Assembly (NCBI RefSeq): GCF_032362555.1
Contig: NC_083515.1
Span: 8,591,001-8,655,000 of the forward strand
Reading direction: 5' to 3'
DNA: 64,000 bases
Source of the DNA: Amyelois transitella
Taxonomy: Eukaryota; Arthropoda; Insecta; Lepidoptera; Pyralidae
The number at the start of each line of letters is the position of its first letter. Positions within the stretch are counted from its first letter, which is position 1. The position numbers and the translations under genes are program-made. The notes under the pieces were generated by a model that saw only the letters and a list, made by a program, of their open reading frames with translations, was not told the origin of the DNA and did no database searches. This document shows, in pieces, positions 53,643 through 64,000 of this stretch.

Positions 53643-53848
53643 CCGTCTCAGTCCCACGGATGTCGTAGAGGCGACTACGGGATAGCCTTATGAACTTGTG
53701 ATTCTACTTTTAGGCGATGGGCTAGCAACCTGTCTCTATTTGAATCTCAATTCTATCATTAAGCCAAACAGCTGAACGTGGCCTATCAGTCTTTTCAAGA
53801 CTGTTGTGTCTACGCCACAAGGGATATAGACGAGATTGTATGTATATA
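53643..53848 (+). mobile_element. SINE-like family A, head-truncated
   Basis: From CACGGATGTCGTAGAGGCGA to a GAGATTGTATGTATATATG tail. Together with 53520-53640 it forms an inverted pair. Confidence 0.55.
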
Positions 53849-54019
53849 TGTCTTATTTGGTCAAACAGACTATGGTTGTCGAGAGCTGTTCTCAATTCCC
53901 ATATACAGCTTGTAATGAGACGTTGCAAGTCAGCTTTATATAGCTCATAAGCGACCAACAGCGGACCTTATATGGTGTAGTAAGTCTAGTCAAGAGTTCT
54001 ACCTTTTGAGGAATTTGCT

Positions 54020-54530
54020 AAAGAGACATTATGCAAAAAGAATTACGCAGACATCTCTACGCCACAAGACATATCAACCAATCACGCGACGCCATCAGCC
54101 AATATCAGCGATGCTACATCAAAATTTCCACGGATCAAAGCATATGCCGTGTGGTTCCCGGCACTATTACAAAAAAGAATAGGACCACTCCATCTCTTTC
54201 CCATGGATGTCGTAAAAGGCGACTAAGGGATAGGCTTATAAACTTAGGATTCCTCTTTTAGGCGATGGGCTAGCAACCTGTCACTATTTGAATCTCGGTT
54301 CTATCATTAAGCCAAATAGCTGAACGTGGCCATTCAGTCTTTTCAAGACTGTTGGCTCTGTCTACCCCGCAAGGGATATAGACGTGATCATATGTATGTA
54401 TGTATGTATGTATCAAAGCATATAAACAACCTCAGACTCAACATCTTCGGAGCCGCGATTCCCCAGGCATAACACTTAGCTTGGCGGAAAATCTTCCATT
54501 TATGGCAGTTGCGTCCGAATCATCGATCTA
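54020..54530 (+). repeat. Unclassified dispersed repeat, split by a SINE
   Basis: The segments around ATTTCCACGGATCAAAGCAT and CAACATCTTCGGAGCC match, diverged, the region at 60598-60700 (TTTCACGGATTGGAGCATAT, ACAACATCGTGGCGGAAGAT). The shared sequence shows a dispersed family; class unknown. Confidence 0.45.
54146..54411 (+). mobile_element. SINE-like family A, full length with 12-bp target duplication
   Basis: Flanked by ATCAAAGCATAT at 54134-54145 and 54412-54423. Head GCCGTGTGGTTCCCGGCAC, tail with four or more TATG units. It is inserted in another dispersed repeat. Confidence 0.78.
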
Positions 54531-54616
54531 GTAACAAAGATAAACGTACTTACACTTGCTTCACTTCTCGAGCAGTTTTTAAAATAAAATAAAATACAAT
54601 CAAAGGATAAGTAGTT

Positions 54617-54848
54617 GCCGCGTGGTCCCCGGCACCAATACAAAAAATAATAGGACAAAAAGTAAAAGGCGACTAAGGGATAGGCTTACAAACTTGGGAT
54701 TCTTTTTTAGGCGATGGACTAGCAACCTATCACTATTTGAATCTCAATTCTATCATTAAGCCAAATAGCTGAACGTGGTCATTCAGTCTTTTTAAGACTG
54801 TTGGCTCTGTCTACCCCGCAAGGGACATAGACGTGACCATATGTATGT
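54617..54848 (+). mobile_element. SINE-like family A with internal deletion
   Basis: Head GCCGCGTGGTCCCCGGCACC. The segment CACTCCATCTC...GATGTCG is deleted. Tail GACCATATGTATG. Confidence 0.62.
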
Positions 54849-55154
54849 AATGATAAGTAGTTCAAATTAATGAAATACAGTGTAGGACAATAGGCCTTCA
54901 AAGAATTCCATTTCCTAAGAATTTAGACTAGATAACTTTTAAGCAATCTGCATGCTAATCAAATTCTTACACTAGATCCAGCGAGCGGTTTGAGCTGTAT
55001 TTATGTCAGGCAGCAATCAGTTTCCGCTTTTACTTACCTACTTACAAATAAATAAATTTGTTCAAGCTATCGACTTTAGATCAGATACGCACAATCAGCT
55101 GGAAGCGAAAAATGTAGTAGATTATAAGTCAATCAAGGGAAAAAAAAATATAAG

Positions 55155-55310
55155 TAGGTACTAAAGATTCTTCTTTGAAGCAATTGCTAAGCAACCTGTT
55201 AATATTTAAATCCAACATTTATCCACCGTACAGCTGAACGTTGCCTTTCAATCTTTCAAGACTGTTGGCTCTGTCTACCCAGTAAGGTATAAAGACGTGA
55301 TAATATGTAT
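55155..55310 (+). repeat. SINE-like family A 3' fragment
   Basis: AGCAACCTGTTAATATTTAA through GACTGTTGGCTCTGTCTACC and an ATAATATGTATA tail. Diverged. Confidence 0.48.
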
Positions 55311-56295
55311 ATTGAAAATTATGTGAATTATGTATGTGAACATATATACCTAAATGTAAATATCTCTCTGCTAAACGCCACCCACAAACCTGCTAACACT
55401 CGGTCAAGCTCAACTCATTATTTCGCCTACTGGAGAGTCCAGTAAACCAGCAAATTGCTCCTAGAAGTGAAATCACAACTTTTAGACATATTATTATCTG
55501 TGACTACAACTTGCTGGTTTACTGAGTTTGCTACTAACGGCATCTTTTGGTGAAGCGTGAGAGTGTAGAAAGCTTACATGATGTTACATCTACCTCAAAA
55601 AATAACCCAGAATATACTGATATTGTAAAAATATATAACTTTAACACTCTGAAATTGAGGCGTAGCCAGACGGACCAGTGCCAAAGTTAAGGTTTACAAG
55701 TCTACTTTTTTATGTTATTCACCACTCAACTGTACCCTGAACCAAGCTTGGACCTCATATTGGCAATATAAAAATAACCCCCTTTTGATTTTTATGATTT
55801 GATGTGAAGCGTGTCTGACATTAGCAGATGGGACCATATTATTGACAAAAATTGTACTATAATCCGCATTTACTTAAAATTATTACCATAATATTACTAG
55901 CACTAAAATAGAATTCGATGAATTTACCTAACGGCCGACTTATTGGCCTAAAACTACCTGTCATTTTAAATGAAACATTTGATCTCACCTACCTGTATTA
56001 CCTAATCACAATAGTGTAATCGTGATAATGTAAAAGATATTTAACATAAAATCATTGAAATCCATTCGGTCATTGAGAGATTTTATTCATTTTTTACGCT
56101 TCGGGCACTCTTTTTAGTAGATATTTAATTTATAAGTAAATCTCTATTGATTGTTTTGATTTCGGTTATATTTGTGTGTACTCTCAAAAAGTTATTGTAC
56201 GAGTTAAAAGCGACAGGGGTTTTGCATGAACTAAATTGAAGCACCTCTTCCGTTGTTAATGTTATTAAATTCCGTGTACAAATACGTTGAATATG

Positions 56296-56359
56296 GGGGT
56301 CTTCGGCTGCACTATGCGGCATAGTGCAGTCGAAGACCCCAGGGTATAGTCTATGCCCT
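56296..56359. repeat. Two adjacent hairpins
   Basis: At 56296-56340, 22-bp arms (GGGGTCTTCGGCTGCACTAT and its complement, one mismatch) enclose 1 nt. Directly after, 56341-56359 forms a 9-bp-arm hairpin (AGGGTATAG/TATGCCCT, one mismatch). Confidence 0.65.
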
Positions 56360-56700
56360 GCCTGATACTCTTCACTCAATGTCAATTAGAACAACTGATT
56401 GTCAATGCGTGCAAATCACAATTAGTTAAGGCAAACATTGCATTCCATTCAACAACATAATAATATTAATCATCTTCCGATTCTGTTGAGTACTTTCATC
56501 ATAAGGCGTGAAAATTAATTATCAGATGAATTTTGAGAACGATTACACTGTTCACGTTAATGCTTACCTTGATAGCAATGCAAATTATAGCTTCAGGACA
56601 ATGACAGAAAATAGGTGCACATGACAGTTCATTGTTTTTAAAATATACTTTAGCTTTGTATAAAATTCTCATACAATTTCCTATGTTTATTTTTTTCTAG

Positions 56701-57004
56701 AAAAAGATCCCGTGAAGATGATACTTGTGAGTTTATGCCGTTGTCAAAAAGGATCAACAATTTACACATCAATAATAACCTTTCAAGTACAACAGTTTCA
56801 CACAGCCAAGATACAAGGCTCAACGGCATAGCTACGGAGAATGGAATTACCTCACCCCATGGATCTCCACCAAACTCTGAAAGAAGACCAAGTTATGATC
56901 CTGGTGTTAATTCTTCAGAGAGCAATTATTTTTATGAAAACAAACTTTTGTTTGAATTGCATTTAGAGAGAATACAGAGATCTGGTCAGCAATTCCCGTT
57001 TTAG
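56701..57004 (+). CDS. FAM104/VCF-like nuclear VCP cofactor, terminal exon
   Basis: Acceptor TTTTTTCTAG at 56691-56700, then an open frame of 100 residues: KRSREDDTCEFMPLSKRINN, a low-complexity Ser/Asn/Pro stretch with TSPHGSPPNSERRPSYDPG, and a C-terminal helix SNYFYENKLLFELHLERIQR, ending at TAG in GQQFPF. The N-terminal basic bipartite motif followed by a disordered part and a short C-terminal helix resembles vertebrate FAM104A/B (VCF1/2), small nuclear proteins that bind VCP/p97 through the terminal helix. The match is from memory and by pattern only. The 5' exon was not found with confidence, so the protein is partial. An AATAAA was not seen close by. Confidence 0.55.
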
Positions 57005-57899
57005 AATAACTTCCTAGATATAAATGTCTTGTGTACCTACAATTATTTTTATGCTTACTTTAAATTAAAGTTATTTATAGAAACATTAAACTTAAGTATG
57101 TATTGTAAATTGTAAACTATGTTTTTATTGGTACCTGCTACATAGGGATGTGCGTTTTAAAACCAGGTATCCGTTACCGTGTGGATACATTACTAGGTCG
57201 CAGATCGTAATACTCTTAACCCATTTCACAGATTTTGATGATTTTGATTGAAAACATTACAACCCACATCAACGTTAAATAGAAAATTAATATTTATTAC
57301 CGACATGTTTTGGATCTTGTTGTATGTGCTACTTGTACAACTACAACTCTTGCACTTACATGAAGTATTTTTCTTTTCAACCCATTGCACTTCTTTGTTT
57401 TCATAACTACTAGGATTATTTTCCCATAAAATACTTATAAAGTATTTACTCGGACTTGCCCCCTCGTTAGTTTGTTCCTATTTGCTGTGCTGAACTGTAT
57501 CTTATTTTTGTAGGGCTGGTGTTTCCTCATCGTGATAAAAAAAATATGCAATAGATGTTGCTCACAACAATTCCAGCATATTAGTCTTTTTTCTTTTGAT
57601 AGTATACCAAGTATTTTAAAACCTGTATAATTATTGATCCTGGTATTTACTCGACCATGTACTATGATTTCTTAGAGTACGGCCCATGCCTATTTCTACG
57701 TTTCATTCATAAATTTTTGTAGTGATTTTTAAAATGGATTAATTAAAACAAAAAAAAACATATCTGACCAATTAAATAAGCTTTTACTAAAATATTATCA
57801 ATCAGTGAAGTGATAATTAATTGAATTAAATAAATTTAAATTGAAAATTGGCTGTCAAAAACGCCATCTGCTGTCAAATGTATAAAACCACCTAAACAA
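57005..57899. other. 3' UTR of the VCF-like gene and AT-rich spacer
   Basis: No coding sequence was recognised. Contains the AT-rich run to the presumed promoter of the next gene near 57850-57900. Confidence 0.35.
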
Positions 57900-58044
57900 C
57901 AATGGCGATCGACTTCATTTTGTAAATGCGAAAAGTGAAGGTGCAAGCAAGTGTCGTGTTATTTTGTAAAATTATGGATTTTTTAAATGCATTAGAAGTA
58001 TTTCTCAAATAATCTGTTGTATATGTGAAGCTACTATTGTGTAG
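57900..58044 (+). other. 5'-UTR exon of the glutamine-rich protein gene
   Basis: Ends at the strong donor GTAG then GTAAGT at 58045. It contains two short upstream frames (MAIDFIL and MDFLNALEVFLK), each closed by a stop inside the exon, which could damp translation. The 5' end is not determined. Linking it to the exon at 60899 is inferred from order and orientation. Confidence 0.4.
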
Positions 58045-60898
58045 GTAAGTGATTTTATTTTATGATTTGTTTACTTGCAAGAAATATCCATGACCTTATT
58101 TATGAAAGCGGTACTCCGATTTACCGTTATACGGGCGCGTGGCGAGCTAAGTCTGATGCAGACACAAGTACCGTGACTACCGTGAGGGCCGCGTGCTACC
58201 CCTCCTCTCGCGATTTTCCTGGCGCTGGAGAGGAAGGAGTACGGTCGGGAGCGGGAGTGATTTGGTGTAAAAACATGGAGGGGATCTCGCACTTTGGTGG
58301 GGATGCGCGGTCGCGACGCGCTTGATGACCCGACCCGCTGTCAGCGGGGCAAATGTACTGTAGGGGTGAACAGCCTGCGCCGTCTGATCTTGAGTTTGAT
58401 TATACCCTTCAAAAATTATGAATTAAATATATAGGTACCCTGGATATTTGTTTTTCTAAGTAATTGCGTAATAAAAATGTTACGACCATTTTTGTTGGCA
58501 ATCCTTTGTCTTGGCCTGTGGTCTTGGCACACATTGAACTTAGCTTCTAAAGAATAATAACCTTAAGTAGGTACATATGAGTTGAGATGAATTAATATAA
58601 GCAAGTCTTAAAATTAACTATTTCACAGTTTTAAATTGACCAGAGATATTGTTTAAGGCTGCAAACTAAGAGGTCAGCGGCATTCAGCTTGATGACCTCA
58701 TTCCCAAACTTTCTGTTTGTTAGGCATTCCAAGGTGACGAGCATAGCTGTAAAGGTTTATAATTCTTGCAAAAATTTGCTAAATGCCACATTTTCTTATG
58801 TTAAATGGCTATAAAATTGATTTTCATAAAAATAAAAAACCATATAAAAAATATATCATGACCTACTTTTTCTTCAGCTTGACAGTTTCATTATTTTTGA
58901 AACCTTATATGTTATGATTAATGATTAATATTAGGTTGTTCATCTGATTAAATGAAATAAAATTGTGTGAAAATTAACAATTAAAATATTATTATTTATA
59001 ATTTAAATATAATAATTGAATAAATATAAAATAAATATTTATACGGGCTTATAATTTGCCCAGCATGGCAGTTACCCAATCAGCTCCGTGCAGCCACTGA
59101 ACCACAACCACACCTCAGCGTGTGTCTTGTGAAAGTACACTAAAGAGAAAGTGAGAATCACGTTAGAGCACATACACACAGTCCAATTGTCTGGCAGTGT
59201 GTAACCAACTCTACAGTCGACTATCTTGTCTGCATAAAAAACTTTCTTTAGCCTACTTTCTTATTAGTAGTTGCCGACGATCATCTTGCCTCTCACTGAA
59301 TTAATTTTAGTGCTGTGTAGTCTGTGGTAGTTGGCAGTAGTATGTGCCCTACCATTCCAGTATAGTCCCGTACGGCGCGCGGAGGAGAGGGGGAGGGCCG
59401 TGGGGATACCGCGGGTGTGTTGTGAATGATACGAGTGGGAACATTTTTTTTTTAATTTCCTCCCGCCGCCGACGAAGCGGAGGGTGTCATCATGTGCGAC
59501 ATGCAGAATATGCCCACAAGAGAGGATGCCTCTTGGTATGCTATTTGGCAATTCTACCTGTTTCTTGGTGTCTGTCCAATGATTAATTAGAAATATGTGG
59601 CTAAAGCTATTGTTTGAGTATTTTAATAATAAATGACTATTATTATATTAAAACTAAATATTTTATTCATCTCGGGCTGCAATATTTCAATATTTTATTC
59701 GTATAATTTTATATTATCTGTTGCTATTTGCTACAACTCATAATTTCAAAACATTACATAGGTAGTTACAATGATATTTGTACATAGATTCTAGAAGATA
59801 TCCTTATAGCCGAGTCAGAACTTTACATCCTACTTTCACTGTTGTGCAACAACTTGCTGAAATGAGGTTTTGCAACTTTCATTTACCTGCTTAAGGCTAG
59901 AAATAATAATTATACATTACATAATATAAAAGTGTTACACACATTCAATAGTAGTATTTTGATTTCAAATAGAGCCATAAAATATCAGCACCTGACCTGT
60001 ACAAATTAAATAAGATTTGCTTTATATTATTCTCAACAAAGGAATAAAACAATTATTTCACACATTTAAAATATATAAAAAATTATATAATCAACATACC
60101 TACCTATTCATTAAATTCTGGCATAAAATTTTATTTAGAAACCAATATAGGTACATATATGAGTGGTGTATTTGGTCCAGCTTTGAGGGAATAAGTACTT
60201 ACTACCATGACCCAAGCTAGCAAGGGTATATGTCACTGTGAGTAGAGATGTGATGTAGTTTAATCACAACAAGGATGATAATGAACGGTCCAGATCACTA
60301 CTCTTCATATTTATCGAGTTTGTCCAAGCAAATGCTGTTGCACAACTCATATTATTTAGAATATATTTCTCCCTTGTATGATAAAGATTCATAATTTTAT
60401 ATGTAAGATGGCATAGCAGTGAGTGTAACTGGGAACACTCATATATTGAGAGAGAGATTTAAGATGAGTACATGAATGAGATGGGAGATTAGGAACTTTG
60501 ACACTAATCTGTGCAATATTCCTTGCTTAAAAACACTGAAAGCAGCAAAAACCAATAATGGCTTTCATAAGTCAAAAATAGCGAATAGTCTAAATCGGCC
60601 ATGCAAAAATTTCACGGATTGGAGCATATGTACAACCTCCGACACAACATCGTGGCGGAAGATCTTCCCTTTGGTGGTGGTCGAGCCGAATCATTGCTCC
60701 CGCTACAGCTGTATGGCTTAATGATGGAATAGAGATTGAAATAGTTACATGTTACTAGCCGTCTGCGAGAAGAATGCCAAGTTCATTAGGCTTTCCCTTA
60801 ACTATAACTAGTCCAATTTAAAATATTAAAATAATAAAAGTTTCTTTACATTTGAAGTTGCAACCTTATTGATGAACCATATCACATTAACTTTACAG
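58045..60898 (+). other. First intron of the glutamine-rich gene
   Basis: Contains a GC-rich patch (58120-58330), another (59340-59500) and a diverged dispersed repeat (60598-60810). The open frames across the GC-rich patches have no recognisable protein character. Confidence 0.35.
60598..60810. repeat. Diverged dispersed repeat and SINE-like remnant
   Basis: 60598-60700 is related to 54110-54520. 60700-60810 has GTATGGCTTAATGATGGAAT and GATTGAAATAGTTACATG from the complementary family A body. Confidence 0.4.
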
Positions 60899-63800
60899 TG
60901 ACGAAGACTCTGAAATGAATTTCGCAACGTTCTCAACGGTGGGCACCGCTGGGACCCACTTTGTGACCACCAGCGGCCAGCTACCCGTCACTAAACTACA
61001 GCAGAATATGTCAAACAATGGCACATCACTATCACAGGTAAATATATACAGGACCAATTGCACGGATTGTGTATCTTAAAAAAAGTTCGAGAATTGCGTT
61101 ATGGGTTACTAGCGACCCGCCATGGCTTCGCCCAGGTTACATAAGCATATAGCCTACAATGGGATAATGATGAATTTTTATTCATCATTTTAGTATTTAC
61201 GAAGGAAGCCCATAGAAACAAACTAAAGTTACAAAAGACGAATGCCTAATCCAATATTGTATTAAAAAAATGTATAACTCTTTATAATATAACTTTAAGT
61301 TTGTTAACTTCACAATACTTTACTTTTCTATTGAAATTAACATATAAGGTCCAGTTTAGTAAGAAAACATTATATTTTTTTAACATTGGCTGGGGTTCGA
61401 ACCTGGGACATGAAAACAATAACTCAACCACTGCGCAAAACAAGCCGTCACATGGGTGATAAAAACATTCTATGCAGCTAACGAACTCGCGGGCTAGTGG
61501 TAGTTTTTAAAGATATCAATTTGAAATCTGGTATCTGTAATGCAAGTGAAAGTGTGTGAAGATATAACTACAACAAGACAAGTCTCAATAGTTTTGGTAA
61601 TAACAGTTAATTACCATGTTTATAATTATAGTTACTATAGTTTTTAAGGTTTCCTATTCAAATGTCGTCGCTTCCAAGACGAAATGTGCCCTATATGTTG
61701 ATCAAGTTACTTTTTCCTGTATTTTTTTATATATGTTCGTACATACATACATATAATCACGTCTATATCCCTTTCGGGGTAGACAGAGCCAACAGTCTTG
61801 TAAAGACTGATAGGCCACGTTCAGCTATTTGGCTTTAAGATCGAATTGAGATTCAAATAGTGACAGGTTGCTAGCCCATCGCCTAAAAGAAGAATCCCAA
61901 GTTAATGAGCTTACCCTTAGTCGCCTCTTACGACATCCATGGGAGAGAGATGGAGTGGTCCTATTCTTTTTTGTATTGGTGCCGGGGACCACACGGCACT
62001 TTGTATATGTCTCGTTTGTTTATACAGGTGGTGGGCATGGTGGGCGGCGTGGGCATGGCTGAGGGCGTCCAGTACGTGCAGGCCGCGCCGCAGATCATCT
62101 CCGTGCCCATCGCGCTGCCGGGCGCCAAGCCGGGTGCGTATGAGTGACAGAACGCCATGTTCAGCTGTACGGCTGTTAGGCCATTGTACATTTATCAATG
62201 GCGCAGTGTTGCCCTTATTTTGAAATAAAAAAATGTATTTAAAACAAAGTCATAAATTTTGTACATTAATTTAGTAGATGATATTAGTAGCCGTGTAATG
62301 GCTTGGTAAAACTGGATTTGTAATGTAATTTACTAATTTAATAAATCATGGCTAAAAGTGTCCACTTTTACCAATAATCGCTTATTAACGTAAAAAGAAA
62401 ATATCTTATTTAATTATACTAGCCCAATTAATCACTAGTAATATTATCTAGTAATCAATATATGTAGATTTATAATTCTCGTCTTTGTTTTAGACAAAAT
62501 TATTTATTTCACTGCTCTGTTGAAAAATTGTGAAGAGCCATCTTTATGTTTGTTACATTCAGATTCCCATTGTGACAAGTGGCTATCCCATCGTCTTAAA
62601 AATAGAATTCAGATTGTTATAGTTATATATAGATTTTTTGTAGGGAGTCAAGAAAGGGTGCTCTGTTAGGGAGCAAACGCGTGAGCAGCGCACTTCTTCC
62701 AAGATTCTAACCGGCCTGCTAATGACTCATAAAGTGCTTAATCCTCCTATCGCATTTTGCGATATCCACTTAAAATTTTAGTTGTACATATTGCATTACA
62801 AAATTTAATTATGTATCCGGAATAGTAACATGTTATCTTTCGGTTTGCAGGTGACCCTCAGCAGACCATTCAGATCCAGGTGCTGAATCCCAACTTGACG
62901 CTGCAGCCCCAGCAACAGAAATTCCAGATGCAAATACCGGGCTTCCAACAAGGTAAATACATTTCAGGCACATCGAAGCCTGAATGGCTTTACAATGGTA
63001 TTGAGATTCAAATAGTGACAGGTTGGTAGCATCGCCTACAAGAGGAATCCCAAGATAAGCTTATCCTTTAGTCACCTTTCACGAAATGTAAAGTTGCTAA
63101 TTCTTCTTATGGTCATGTAAATTCACATCATGTCTTTCCTAAATATATCCTACAAGCTGTTTTCCTGCAACTTTGTTAGCTTAGAACAGCCAAATAGCAA
63201 AAGCCGAATTCTCATCATGTTGTCAAATATTGGTGTTTAATTATATATGTACATACCATATTTTATTAGAATCGGTCCAACTGTTTGAACCTGAAAGCAA
63301 TTGTCATAAAATATAAACACACAAGTATTACCCCCACATTTTATACACACAAATGCAAAAATAATTGACCCATGCCTATGTTTGGACTCTAGTTCTTTAC
63401 TTAAATTGGTTTTGCCATGAAAGCGTAACAGACAGGCACACTTTTGCATTTATAATATAACGCTGGATGGATTAATATAAATTAAGTCTTTGTTTAATTA
63501 TTATATGTGTAGATTTACATAGAGTTTTGTTCTTAGGTGGTGCTGTTCTCACAGTCGCGTATTCGCCAGAAAACAACGACAACGGGGGTATACAACTAGT
63601 GCAACATAATGCGATTTCATCTGATGGTAAGTGATAAATAAATAAATATATACGGGACAAATTACACAGATTGAGTTAGCTTCGAAGTAAGTTCAAAACT
63701 TGTAATGTGATACTAACTCAACGGTATAATATTTTATAATAAATTCTTATATAAATAGACATCCAAGACTCAGCCCCGGCCGGGATTTGAACCGGGGACC

Positions 63801-64000
63801 TCCGGTGTTAATGTAGCAGATGTTTTAAATAAAAAGGCGCCTTGAAGCTAAGCAAACGATTGAAGTATTATTAAATACAGATTATATAATTATATACAGA
63901 TATAAAATTGACACTAATTCAACATATGCATCAATTTAAAAATATTTAATTTGTAAAGGGCTTTATCTTCAGGACTGACATAAATAACTTTTGTTTCAGG
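60899..64000 (+). CDS. Glutamine-rich putative transcription regulator, 3'-partial
   Basis: Coding exons: 60915-61037 (within exon 60899-61037), 62028-62133, 62851-62952, 63537-63626 and a final one starting at 64000. All have GT-AG boundaries, with phases 0, 1, 1, 1. The start ATG (60915) gives MNFATFSTVGTAGTHFVTTS. Later exons read VVGMVGGVGMAEGVQYVQAA, PQQTIQIQVLNPNLTLQPQQ and GGAVLTVAYSPENNDNGG. Gln-, Val- and Gly-rich sequence of this kind is typical of activation domains in Sp1-like or other zinc-finger factors, but no DNA-binding domain is in view, so the family is unknown. The exon boundaries in phase 1 could allow exon skipping. Confidence 0.68.
60915..61037 (+). CDS. Glutamine-rich gene, first coding exon
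   Basis: 41 codons from the ATG at 60915 to donor GTAAAT at 61038. Acceptor TTTACAG ends at 60898. In-frame start in a context of AAATGA. Confidence 0.65.
61385..61465 (-). repeat. tRNA-like SINE head
   Basis: Minus strand: A-box-like TTGCGCAGTGGTTGAG and B-box GGTTCGAACCC at tRNA-like spacing. No clean cloverleaf, so a tRNA gene is not called. Confidence 0.45.
61742..62001 (-). mobile_element. SINE-like family A, full length
   Basis: Complementary tail ACATACATACATATAATCAC to head GTGCCGTGTGGTCCCCGGCAC (minus strand). Its head lies about 26 bp upstream of coding exon 2. Imperfect flanking TATATGT..TCGT repeats suggest the target duplication. Confidence 0.68.
62028..62133 (+). CDS. Glutamine-rich gene, coding exon 2
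   Basis: VVGMVGGVGMAEGVQYVQAA then PQIISVPIALPGAKPG. Donor GTGCGT at 62134. The acceptor (TATACAG) lies about 26 bp after the head of a SINE-like element. Strongly GC-rich. Confidence 0.68.
62851..62952 (+). CDS. Glutamine-rich gene, coding exon 3
   Basis: DPQQTIQIQVLNPNLTLQPQ then QQKFQMQIPGFQQ. Acceptor TTTGCAG, donor GTAAAT at 62953. Confidence 0.72.
62970..63090 (-). repeat. SINE-like family A body fragment
   Basis: Contains TTGAGATTCAAATAGTGACA and AGAGGAATCCCAAGATAAGC. It is 20 bp downstream of the exon 3 donor. Confidence 0.5.
63537..63626 (+). CDS. Glutamine-rich gene, coding exon 4
   Basis: GGAVLTVAYSPENNDNGGIQ then LVQHNAISSDG. Acceptor TTCTTAG, donor GTAAGT at 63627. The window ends one base into the next exon (acceptor TTTCAG at 63994-63999). 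Confidence 0.72.
63755..63835 (-). repeat. tRNA-like SINE head
   Basis: Minus strand: GGTCCCCGGTTCAAATCCCG contains a B-box, preceded by ACCGGAGG as in the SINE head at 10928. No complete tRNA fold is visible. Confidence 0.45.

Noticed and set aside
58062-58325. 87-codon frame in a GC-rich patch
   Set aside because: No similarity, no splice support and an arbitrary start in a presumed intron; noted only as a GC-rich patch.
59264-59551. 95-codon minus-strand frame
   Set aside because: Contains a poly-K run from an A tract and no recognisable domain; probably repeat-derived.

Overview
The window looks like nuclear DNA from a lepidopteran (moth or butterfly). It is AT-rich, its genes are split by GT-AG introns, and it is crowded with short interspersed repeats of types I associate with Lepidoptera. 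The species cannot be named from the sequence. No prokaryotic genes, CRISPR array or operon structure is present.

Layout: (1) 1-18245 (+) holds most of a SUN-domain nuclear-envelope gene (klaroid/SUN1/2 type). Its 5' end lies off the left edge. Eleven constitutive exons join in one frame (704 codons in the window), covering a nucleoplasmic region, one transmembrane segment, a coiled coil and a complete SUN domain. A further exon at 12693-13027 has the same splice phase, its own stop and poly(A) signals, and predicts a membrane-anchored isoform without the SUN domain. (2) 18246-22700 is 3' UTR and AT-rich spacer with a cluster of palindromes. (3) 22885-24120 and 33818-35053 (-) are two tandem cytoplasmic actin genes. 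Each has a 105-bp coding intron, a 5'-UTR intron, and a CArG box plus TATA-like promoter at matching spacing. Their coding regions are almost identical except near the 3' end, which suggests gene conversion. The left copy also has a candidate distal promoter and first exon. (4) 36000-56700 is mostly transposon-rich spacer: a LINE fragment, a mariner with one nonsense codon, a nearly intact hAT element inserted in the tip of a Helitron-like repeat, and many SINE-like copies. (5) 56701-57004 (+) is the last exon of a small protein resembling FAM104/VCF nuclear cofactors of VCP/p97. (6) 57900-64000 (+) is the 5' part of a glutamine-rich protein gene that runs off the right edge.

Three repeat families dominate: a ~260-bp SINE-like repeat with a TATG tail (13 full-length or near-full-length copies listed, plus fragments), a ~200-bp Helitron-like repeat (TC...CTAG, inserted A^T), and tRNA-headed SINEs with A/B boxes. 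The functional genes share no obvious pathway. I found no clearly new multi-gene system. The most notable items are the SUN-less isoform exon, the converted actin pair with paired CArG promoters, the nested transposons and several strong hairpins.
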